Below, one piece after another: positions 54,363 to 64,000 of a DNA stretch of 64,000 bases. The position numbers and the translations under genes are program-made. The notes below the pieces were generated by a model that had not been told where the DNA came from, did not search any database, and was given only the letters and a program-made list of their open reading frames with translations. The stretch is taken from positions 67,033,685 to 67,097,684 of the forward strand of contig NC_052359.1 of NCBI RefSeq assembly GCF_009727055.1, written 5' to 3'. This DNA is from Benincasa hispida. Lineage: Eukaryota > Streptophyta > Magnoliopsida > Cucurbitales > Cucurbitaceae. How positions within the stretch are numbered: the stretch's first letter is position 1; each line of letters opens with the position of its first letter.

Positions 54363-57300
54363 TATTGGGTTGTATGTCCTAAAACTTGCAGTTTGTAGAG
54401 TTAAACATTTTCTATTATCAATAAAGATGTTATTTAAACATTTCTTCAATAAAGTTGTTATTGAATTTGAAATTGCACTTGTAAAGATTAAATCCAATAA
54501 ACTAAGATCCATGGCTATTATATGAATACTTGAACTTTATGTGGAGACATAAAAGTAAATCAGGTTCGAGTAAGTAATCAAAATGATCTATAGTATACAA
54601 ATAAGGTTGGGTGCCTTATTCTAGTAACACTATCAGATGCGGCCCATTTTGTAGTTGTTACAATTTGTTGTAAGATGCTACGAACGAAGTGATCCTGATT
54701 CGTTCATGTATTGACATGAGAAGTGTGGGCGTCCTATGTAATGAGTTTGCGTAAGATCGGACCAAGAAATATGTCACTCCTACTTTATAACGCTGTTTAT
54801 TGTTTAAGACTGACTATTTCGCTTAGATGACCTAGGTAACTCGATCTTAATCCTGAGCTAACTATGAACTCCTGTTTACTCGAGATTATCCTTTTATCTG
54901 CATAGGTGAGAGTAGTCCAACATCACTGCTTAATAATCTTCCCATTTTGGGGATAAGATCGGATAGATAGATGAGGACATAGTTCTGTAAAATTCATGCC
55001 TATCCAATTTAAGGGATAAGAGGAAGGTTGTTCTCTTAAGTACTGAAACCAAGTCTTGAACAAGGGGCCCCCACCCTCTCATTGGGCCGAGAGGGATGAT
55101 AACGGGCAAAAATGCACATTATTACAACGCAAAGATATAAAACAATGTAGGATTGCGACGGTAAAAATATGTAAAATAGTGTCCAAAAGCATTAAGTTGA
55201 GAACATTACGATCGCATGTGTCCATCACATTTAAGCAGCTAATTTACGTATTTTATGCAGGAAAATGTGTTGGCACAAGGCAGAATTGCGATCCAAGGAA
55301 TTCAGTGTCCGAGCGCATTAAGAGATTGCGATCGTATGCGTTCACGAAGATCTGCTCAAGAAGGTGGCCGCATAGAGATGGCACATCAAGGTGGAAACTT
55401 AATAAATCACGATGGGACAGAAAGCTGATGATGGTCGAATCCGAATTAAGTTGACAAACCGTTAATGACAACATTGTAGAAAGTACACTCAACTTTTCGC
55501 TGACAATTAATCGGTACATCAAACGGAGAATTAATGACATCCCATCATTGCAATCATTTGAGAGAAAAGCTCTTCACCCTGAAGCACTATAAATATCGAA
55601 GGCCACCTTTGTTAAAGGGGTTCCGCTATTCAAAATTTAGAGTTCTTCTTTGCCATATACATAGATAGCCGTAGTCTGTAATTTTATATACTTAGAAGGC
55701 GGAGGCGAGTGAAGAGAGAAGATGCTGAAATATCGTCCTAGTTAGCTCGAAAGAGTGCCGGGAAGCGTTGAGAACAGAGAGAGGGCCGACTCTTACGGAA
55801 GCAAGATTTTGGGCAGAGTAGAGAAAAACTTAGTGTAAAAGCCTTGGGAAGCAAGACATTGCTACCAGGCTCTCTATCCCTATTTTCCATTGTCATTTTG
55901 TATTCCGATCTTATTTATAAAATGGAATTTGTATCTCTATATCTGTTCACTCTCTTTACATTACGCATGAGTAACTAAACTGTCGAATGGGTTGAGAAGC
56001 ACTTAGCTAACATAACTTGAGATCTTCACTTTATGTGGTCATCTTGTATTATGTATGCGTCATTTGTTCTTTAGAGATGCTCGGGAGGATGGTCTAAGGA
56101 TAGAATCTAGGCTTGGGAAAGTCAGATTAGAATCTAGGCTCGGGAGAGTCAAATTAGAATCTAGGCTCAGGAGAGTCAGATTAGAACCACTTAATCAAGA
56201 GATAGAAACTTAAGAATAAGTTATGTTTGCTATTAATGCATCGCATGCACCCTAGAGATAGGATACGATGGTATGAGGTCACCTTGTATCTGTGTTCATC
56301 ATTCATCATCGCATAGACAAGAATAGAGACTTAGGAATAAGTCCTATAGACATCATCGCATACATCGCATGCGTCCTAAAACTAGAATCTATAGCATTTG
56401 CATTGGAAGAGGAATTGTTGTTGTATGTGTGTAGCATGATCGCATAGCTTGAACGCAATTGCAGGAAGAACTAGCAAAATCCCTTATCAACCCGTTCCCC
56501 GCATACTTATTGTAACTTTCACTGTATTAACTCTTTTCTCAATTCTACTGCATAGAATTTTTACCTTAAACAAACATACCAACCAACTTATTGTTTTATT
56601 TGTCACCGCAAAGGAATCTGAAATCACCGTCGCATACTGTCTCCATAGTCCCTGTGTTCGACCCTGGGCTTACCAAGTAGCCTAGTAGGATTTATACTTG
56701 GATTTTGCTAGGAAAACTTGCATGCACAACGCATACACCACCATCGCAATATACACCATTATTTCATCATATTCACAACGCATCAAGGGATCCGGTTTAG
56801 TGATTGGATCACAAACGAATTTTAATTAGAGGATCAATGAAACTTAAGGAACAAGATATAATTTTGAGGGTAAAACAACATTTGACCCAACTGTTATTAC
56901 GAACAACCTGTTAAGGGTCGACTTACTGATTACGGTTAAATCAAGTGGACACAAATATATCTAGAATGAGGAGAGTGCAACTATTGAGCTATAGTGGTGT
57001 GACTTGGTAGTTAACGAATATTGATTAATTTGATCTAAAGAGTTTTAGCCAATTAATCTTAAATCGTTGGAGCTCATGATCTGTAGGCCCATTAGGTCCC
57101 TCTATTAGCTCATAAAACATGAACACCTTGAATTAATAAATTGAATAAATTTGGAATGATATCAATTTGAATTGTTCAAATTGAATTAGGGTTTGAATTC
57201 GAATAAGTTCAAAATCAAATTAGGGTTTGTTTAATTATATTCGATATAATTAACGTTTAATTTATTACAAAATTGGAGAGTTTATAATATTTAAATATTG

Positions 57301-58014
57301 ATTTAAATATTAATTACATGAATAGGATTCATGTTTAAAATTAGGTGTGTGATTAATTTAATATTTGATATTAAATTATTATTTAATTAATTAAATTTGT
57401 TTAATTAATTAATATCAAATTATTTTTCAAATTTAATTCAATTTAAGAAATTGAATTTTGAAATTTTTATTTAAATTAATTTTGAATTAATTGAAATTAC
57501 AATTATATTTGAAATTTGGATTTTTCTACTTAATGGAAAAATCCAATGTTCCACCAACTAATAGGTGGAACTCTACAATTCACACATTAATCCCAATTTA
57601 ATCTTGAAGCTTGAGGTGTCTTTGACTGAATTCACACATGTAGTTGAAGAATAAAACCACTCTAATTTGTGTGAATTCATGGGAGAGGAAGTTGGAAGAA
57701 CTAGAGGAAAAGTTCCAACTGAGTTCTTCTCCTTCACAAAAAAAACTCATCCCTTTCCCTTCACAAATTCAGCTCAATTGTGAGTTCCACCACTCAAATT
57801 CAAGGTCGAGAATAGTAGAGAAGATCTCTTTGTGGTTCACTAAAGATTTGGAGCTGAGGATTTGTGAGGAGCAACTTGCATTGGAGGATCTTCAAAGGTA
57901 TGTGTTGAAACCTTTTTAATTACTTATGAACACGCTTATTTTGATGTCAAGATTAAAGAATTAGAATGCTTAATGATCCTATTTTCTTCAGCTTCTTGTT
58001 TCTATATTCCAACA
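54363..58014 (+). mobile_element. copia solo LTR splitting a copia RT, TSD TTTAT, itself carrying a nested solo LTR
   Basis: Starts TATTGGGTTGTATGTCC, corresponding to TGTTGAGTTGTATG of the LTR at 63626, and ends CTATATTCCAACA. The RT bases TTTAT occur on both sides (54358-54362 and 58015-58019). Without the inner 1.7-kb LTR and its duplicate it is about 1.96 kb. Its first 200 bases match the 3' LTR at the end of the window closely. Confidence 0.88.
55097..56785 (+). mobile_element. nested solo LTR with TSD AGGGA
   Basis: Begins TGATAACGGGCAAAAATGCA and ends CACAACGCATCA, 1689 bp. AGGGA is present on both sides (55092-55096 and 56786-56790). It belongs to the same broad LTR group as 44303-45713. 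It has no internal region. Confidence 0.88.
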
Positions 58015-58420
58015 TTTATAACCCAAGGTCAAGAGCAAAAGTTTGCAAGCTTAATCGGTCCATCTATAGATTGAAGCAAGCTTATCGATCTTGGAATATA
58101 AGATTTAATACTGTGATCAAATCTTATGACTTTGATCAAAATGTTGATGAATCTTGTGTATACAAGAGAATCCTCAACATTTCAGTAGCTTTTCTAGTGT
58201 TGTATATAGATGATTTTCTACTCATCGGAAAGGATGTTGATCTACTGACTGAAATTAAGAATTGGCTAACGATCTAATTTCAAATGAAATATTTGAGAGT
58301 GGCGCAGTTTTTTTTTGGCATTCAGATCTTTAGAGATCGAAAGAATAGAACGCTAGCCCTGTCTCAGGCATCATACATTAACAAGATACTTGTTAAATTT
58401 TCGATGTAGAACTCCAAGAA
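58015..58420 (+). pseudogene. copia reverse transcriptase, right fragment
   Basis: Continues the RT from 54362 with KVCKLNRSIYRLKQAYRSW, then VAFLVLYIDDFLLIGKDVD (the catalytic box as YIDD near 58200) and LALSQASYINKIL. A one-base loss near 58044 shifts the frame, and a stop falls within the LVKFSM*NSKK text. It stops at about 58420, where LTR-like DNA starts. Confidence 0.8.
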
Positions 58421-58426
58421 ATTAAC

Positions 58427-59820
58427 TGATATAGTTTTTTTGAGTTTTGGCATTAAAATCTATTCAATTATGTTGTAATTCTTGTAATTGGCATTTGTTT
58501 GATGGGCCTTAATGTGTGTTTAAGTGTTTGTAATTCAGTTGGAGTCATTAGAATTGCTATTAGGATGTAATTGAAGAAGGAAGTGAAGAAGGTCGAGCAG
58601 CAGGAATTGGAATTTCAACCACTGCCACATACTCGATGCTCAATTGAATACTCGATGCATGATGCCATACTCGATGGTACTCAATGCTCTTACTCGTTGG
58701 TATTTTATGAAATACTCGATGCATGATGCCATACTCGATGGTACTCGATGCTCTTACTCGATGGTATTTTATGAAATACTTGATGCACATTGGCATACTT
58801 GATACTTGATGGTATGCTCGATGGTATTTTGTGAAATACTCGATGGTCGATGATGCTTGATGTCATACTCGATGCACATTAGCATAATCGATGTTTGATG
58901 GTATGCTTGATGGTACTCGATGGTTTTTGCCCGATTCAACCCATTTTTTAGCATTGGAGGTCCGGTTAGAGAGGTTCGGGTCTGGTTTAAGGCGGTTCGA
59001 GCGATCTAGAAGTGTTTTGGAGTCGGTTTTTGCTAAAATCTTTAATAATTAGGCTTTTGTTTGCTTGATAATGCCAAAACGAAAACCATATTAGTCTATA
59101 TTTAATATTTATGCATGTGATGTATGTTATAATTAAATAAATCTTGTATGTGCATAAAGTATGCCTTGTAGATTTAAAACACTACCATAGGAAGCATGTT
59201 ATATGCATTGAAAGTATGTTATAAAGTGTTATAATATCTAGTATGCATGTTTCAAATGTTTTAATATAAATGTTATATTAAATGTTGAATGCCTTTGATG
59301 TATGTTATGGATGCTTAGCATATCTAAAATTTTGTAAGTTGTTATAAAATTGGGTTAGACATTTAAAATCCAAGACAAAGATAAGTTGCATGCTCACGTA
59401 GGTTAACCACTTGTTTTAATAATTAAAATAGGACGACATCTTGTAAAATATGGTTACAAACTCAATCGGTATATAATCCTATTTAAGGTTGGGGGTTCTT
59501 AAGTTGACGGTCTACGAAACACCTCCTACCTGGGGATTATGGCCGAATAATTGAGCATTGTTAACCAGTTTTATGAGCAAAATAGTGATGTGAGGTTTTA
59601 AAACTGGTTTATTACCTAGACATCATAGGTTAAATCCAAATATAAATGTTATAATTGGATAAATACCTAGACTTAGGTTGTTTAATTAGCTGGAACAAAC
59701 TTGAGTAAAAGAATATCCAAACATTTAGAACACTTCAATGTGAGATTAACAATATATTCGATATATTTTTTTTTATCTCTCACGTCCTCAAGAGTTCACA
59801 CCATGATATCCATGCTCGAC
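58427..59820 (+). repeat. LTR-like insertion of unassigned family
   Basis: Starts TGATATAGTTTTTTGAGTTT exactly where the copia RT text is lost. It contains a CGATG tandem array, then a GGTTCGGGTCTGGTTTAAGG block and long AT-rich text. The right edge is not resolved and no target duplication was confirmed. It resembles a long LTR of a gypsy element in style. Confidence 0.4.
58648..58925. repeat. 64-bp CGATG tandem array
   Basis: Units at 58648-58711 and 58712-58775 are 64 bp and nearly identical (three differences by eye). They are followed by diverged copies to about 58925. Each unit has several ACTCGATG words around a TTTTATGAAATACT joint. Confidence 0.8.
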
Positions 59821-59829
59821 TTCGTGTCA

Positions 59830-60442
59830 ATTTTACCTCGACTGCTTCATTCGAAAAGTGTTTGCATGGGTCAATAACAAGGTGAATGGAGGAAGTAGTT
59901 TATAGTAAGTGGGTGAATGAAATGTGTCAACATATCCTACGATCGCCTCCATTAGTTTGAACCGTGAGATTTCTATGTTGCGCCTGCTGTCGTTTTTAGG
60001 TGGCACTAACAAGTCATTAACTGCAGCAGTCCCTTCAGAGGGTTGTAACATATGATTCAGAACGACCCAAACTTCAGAAATGAATAGGGTTTTATAGTTC
60101 CGTCTTGAACATTTTCTTCCAATTCGGGGCATATTCATACCGTTCTATAAGATCTGAAAATGGCGGGTCACACTTACAGAATTACTAAGTATTAGTAAGT
60201 TCTTGACTGAAAATGGTAAATAAAATGACTGTCCGAATATGAGTTATTCTGGAGATAGTATTTAGTAAAAAAATGTCTTGCTTTATTGAAGGAGAATTTG
60301 ACTGCTTCAGGTAGAACTTATTCTAACTCACTATAGTATCGTTGCAAATAAATAATGGTTATAGGTACATTATTATCTTTTTCTAAAACTTGATTTAAAT
60401 TTAGTTTCAATTTACTAATAAAAATATGTTTAAAATTTCAAC
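59830..60442 (+). other. leader of a decayed copia element
   Basis: The stretch between the LTR-like insertion and the gag-like ATG at 60443 has few long frames and lies where a copia leader would be. The minus-strand frame at 59833-60138 shows no domain. A primer-binding site was not identified. Confidence 0.35.
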
Positions 60443-63400
60443 ATGTTGAATTCTTCTAAAATAGTCGCTTCCGCTTTATTTAACGGTAATAACAATTCAA
60501 CATGCAAATTACTAGCAAATGATGATTCAAAACAAATTTTAAACAGAAGATTGTCCTCTATCTCCCAACTCATCTAAAGTTTTGAACAATATAGATGAAA
60601 CTGCAAAATTCGAACAACAGAGTAAATACGATTTACTAGTCATTGAAACATGCTTAGTCGAAAACGATAAAAAGACCTGGATAATAGATTCAGGTGCCGC
60701 TGATCACATATGTATTTTTTTCTCAAGAAACTAGTTCTTAGAGACAACTTACAGAAGATGAAGCGACCTTTAAGGTAGGAACCAGGGAGGTTGTTTTCAG
60801 CTAAAGCTGTGGGAGATATGAAATTATTTATAAGAGATAGGTACATTTTTATTACATTCCTTCTGAAAAGGAATTTAATATCCGTCTCATATTTTTTGAA
60901 ACAAAATTACAAAATTTCTTTTGAAAATAATGAAGTATTCATTACTTCAAAAGATATTAATATTTATTCTGCAAAATTAGAAAATAACTTGTACATGTTA
61001 AAACTGACTAAGGTAAACGCCGTTTTGAACATAACGATGTTTAAAACAGCTGAGACTCAAAATAAGAAAAGGAAAGTTTCTCGAAATGCCTATCTTTGGC
61101 ACTTGAGGTATGGTCACATCTATCTCAATATGATTGGAAGATTGATTAAGAACGGTCATCTAAATCAGTTAGAAAATAGTTCATCACCGCCATGTGAATC
61201 TTGTCTTGAGAGTAAAATGACCAAAAGATTTTTTCTTGGAAAAAGGTCTTAGAGTCAAAGAACCCTTGGAATTGGTACATTCAGACCTTAGTGGTCCGAT
61301 GAATGTTAAAACTAGAGAAGGGTGTGAATATTTCACTAGCTTCGTCGATGATTATTCAAGGTATGGCTACATTTACCTAATACATCATAAGTTCGATACA
61401 CTTTAAAAGTTCAAGGAATATAAGGCTGAGGTTGAGAACCAACCGGGTAAAAGGCTTAGAACATTTCAGTCAGATTGAGGTGGTGAGTAAATAGGCTTGA
61501 AAATCCAGAACTATTTGATAGAACATGGAATCCAGTCACAACTCACAACACCTAGCACAACTCAACAAAATGGTGTGGTTGAAAGAAGAAATAGAACATT
61601 GTTATACATGATTCGTTCCATAATGAGTTATGCCCAGTTACCAAGTTGCTTTTGAGGTTATGTAGTTCAGACTACAATATATATTTTGAACATAGTTCCC
61701 TCGAAAAGTGTTCTGAAATACCTTACGAGCTCTGGAGAGGATATAAAGGTAGTCTACATCACTTCAAGATATGAGGATGCCCAGCACACGTGTTGGTGCA
61801 AAATTCTAAGAAACTGGAACATCATTCAAAAGTATGGCTATTTATAGGTTACCCTAAAGAAACAAAAGGTGGTTTTTTTCTATGATCTTTAGGAAGATAA
61901 AGTATTTATATTAACAATTGCAACTTTCCTAGAGGAAGACCACCTTAAGAATCACCAACCTCGCAGTAGGCTTGTAATAGATGAAATAACTAGAAAAACG
62001 ACAAATGCATCAACAAGAGTTGTAGATCGCACAGGTTCATCAATAAGAGTTATTGATGAAACTGGTACTTCACATCCTTCTCAATAGTTGAGAGTGCCTA
62101 GACGCAGTGGGAGGGTTGTGCAGTAGCCTGACTAGTTCATGGGTTTAATTGAAACTCAAGTCATCATACCGGATGATGACTTAGAGGATCCATTAACTTT
62201 TAAATAAGCAAGGGTAGATGGGGGTAAAGAACAGTGAGTTAAAAGCATGGATCTTGAAATGGAGTCAATGTACTTTAATTTTGTCTGGGATCTTGTAGAT
62301 CAACCAGAAGAGGTAAAATCCATCGGTTGTAAGTGGATCTACAAAAGAAAACGATACCAAGCTGGAAAGGTACAGACCTAAAAAGCTAGGCTTGTGGCAA
62401 AAGGGTTTGCCCAAAGAGAGGGGGTGAACTATGAAGAAACCTTCTCTCCAGTTGCCATGATAAAGTTTATTAGAATACTCTTGTCCATAGCTGCATTTTA
62501 TGATTATGAAATCTAGCAATGGATATCAAGACAACCTTCCTAAATAGCTATCTTGAGGAGAGTATTTATATGTCTCAACCATAAGGTTTATTGAATGGGG
62601 TCAAAAGAAAAAGGTTTGCAAGCTTATCGATCCATTTATGGATTGAAAACAAGCATCTTGATCCTGGAATATAAGATTTGATACTACAATCAAATATTAT
62701 GACTTTGAACAAAATGTTGACGAACCTTGTGTTTACAAGAAAATCGTTAACAAAATTGTCGCTTTTCTGATTCTGTATGTTGATGATATTCTACTCATAG
62801 GAAATGAAATAAAATTTCTGGCTGACGTCAAGAGATGGCTTGCTATGCATTCCAAATGAAATTTAGGTGAAGCGCAGTATGTTCTTGGGATCCAAATAGT
62901 TCGGAACCAAAAGAATAGAACTTTAGCATTATCTCAAGCATCTTATATAGACAAAATATTGTCTACATATAAAATGCAAAAATTCCAAGAAAAAAATGTT
63001 GCCATCCAGGCATGGAATTCATTTGTCTAAGGAACAAAGTCCTAAGATACCTTAAGATGTTGATGTTATGAAACAAATTCCATATGCATCAACAGTAGGG
63101 AGCTTAGTGTATGCCATGTTGTGTACATGTCCTGACATATGCTATGCAGTTGGAATTGTCAGCAGATTTCAGTCCAATCCTGATATGATCATTGGACTGT
63201 TGTTAAGAATATCCTCAAGTATCTTCAGAGAACGAGGAATTATATGCTCGCATATGGTGCTAAGGATCTGATCCTTACTGGATACATTGATTATGATTTC
63301 CAGACCGATAGTCATTCAAAGAAATCAACTTCGAGGTCAGTATACACTATGAATGGAAGAGCAATAGTGTGGATTGCACATAGAGGAGACGTGATTGTCA

Positions 63401-63495
63401 CGAAGATAACCTAATAAGACAACTTAGTTGATCCATTTACAAAGGCCTTCTCGGCTAAAGTGTTCGATGGTCACCTAGTGGGACTAGGACTGTGA
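60443..63495 (+). pseudogene. copia polyprotein, decayed (gag remnant, PR, INT, RT, RNase H)
   Basis: Gag is reduced to a short piece after MLNSSKIVASALFNGN at 60443. The protease motif is WIIDSGAADHIC near 60678. The YLWHLRYGHIYLN block is near 61090 and the integrase ELVHSDLSGPMN...DDYSRYGYIYL near 61270-61375. RT runs from [20 protein letters not shown] near 62380, with YVDD at 62776-62787. RNase H-side text PYASTVGSLVYAMLC starts near 63080, and the stop is at 63493-63495. Many stops and shifts make it inactive. Confidence 0.85.
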
Positions 63496-63613
63496 AATAT
63501 ATAGAACTAGGGTAGGTGGGAGAAATAATGGGTATCTGATGCCGTAGTTTATTGTATTTATTATTTTTGTTCTCTCTCATTAAACTCAACATTTATCCAC
63601 TGGAGTTTTAGTC

Positions 63614-63625
63614 CAAGTGGGAGTT
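63614..63625 (+). other. polypurine tract of the copia element
   Basis: CAAGTGGGAGTT lies directly before the 3' LTR, matching the AAGTGGGAGAT tract of the other copia copy at about 43920-43930 on minus. Confidence 0.75.
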
Positions 63626-64000
63626 TGTTGAGTTGTATGTCCTAAAACTCACAGTTTGTAGAGTTAAACATTTTCTATTATCAATAAAGATGTTATTTAA
63701 ACATTTCTTTAATAAAGTTGTTATTATTAAATTTGTAAATTTTGCTTGTAAAGACTAAATCTAATAATTTAAGATCCACGACTATTATATGAATACTTGA
63801 ACTTTATGTAGAGACATAAAAGTGGATCAGATTCGAGTAAATAATCAATAAGTCACAGTGAGGAGGTGCTTTAGCCAATTAATCTCAAATCGTTGAGCTA
63901 TAGTGGAGATATAAGATCCACAGTAAATAATCAATGAGTCATAGTATGTAATAAATATATCTACAGTGAGAAGAGTGCAACTATTGAGCTATAGTCGTGT
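63626..64000 (+). repeat. 3' LTR of the copia element, cut by the window end
   Basis: Starts TGTTGAGTTGTATGTCC and follows the solo LTR at 54363-58014 closely for about 200 bases. It then skips ahead to the block ending GAGCTATAGT, which lies about 2.4 kb further on there, most of that being the nested insert. It is therefore internally deleted relative to that copy, or belongs to a variant. Confidence 0.75.

Noticed and set aside
60013..60022. TTAAC near 60014 as a target duplication for the LTR-like insertion starting at 58427 (TTAAC at 58422).
   Set aside because: The right-hand copy lies in sequence that looks continuous with the following copia leader, so the match is probably chance.

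Overview
This window is nuclear DNA of a flowering plant. The clearest evidence is a complete 32-exon plant ubiquitin-specific protease of the UBP12/UBP13 type with canonical plant splice sites. It lies in AT-rich DNA full of plant LINEs, MITE-like elements, a tRNA-derived SINE and Ty1/copia and Ty3/gypsy elements. The style of the LTR elements suggests a eudicot, and from memory they resemble those of Cucurbitaceae; that last point is inference and was not tested.

Layout. 1-1300: AT-rich intergenic DNA. 1856-22393 (minus strand): the UBP12/13-type gene. Its 3339-nt CDS reads open through all 32 coding exons and gives 1112 residues: MATH domain, USP catalytic core with intact Cys/His/Asp, then the USP7-like ubiquitin-like tail. 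Introns 4, 10, 11, 15 and 21 are swollen by LINE debris, a SINE, a tandem duplication and other repeats. 22400-26790: the upstream side, with a (CT)n tract, an ACGT-element cluster, two inverted copies of an AT-rich repeat, a MITE and a 5-N gap. 26797-29810: a decayed LINE interrupted by a 38-bp sequence identical to a Nextera mate-pair junction adapter, a probable assembly artefact. 29970-33120: another MITE, a purine/pyrimidine-skewed stretch and AT-rich DNA. 33130-36305 (minus): a truncated Ty1/copia element with 5' LTR, PBS, gag, protease and integrase, ending in a 51-bp in-frame repeat array. 36300-40850: AT-rich DNA with a LINE RNase H fragment.

40850-64000 is a retrotransposon graveyard with readable nesting. 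A Ty3/gypsy element (LTR, PBS, gag, protease) was entered by a copia 3' half, which was itself entered by a solo LTR with a perfect TSD. A second copia solo LTR (TSD TCACA) sits in an older LTR remnant. A third copia solo LTR (TSD TTTAT) splits a copia reverse transcriptase and carries a fourth solo LTR (TSD AGGGA) inside it. A decayed copia element with its 3' LTR closes the window.

The only gene I would call functional is the UBP12/13-type protease. I found no tRNA or rRNA gene, no CRISPR array and no convincing new biological system. The observations most worth a second look are the adapter junction, the coding minisatellite in the copia integrase-RT linker, GATC-rich arrays in several LTR families, the TSD-supported solo-LTR nest, and a GC-AG intron in the protease gene.
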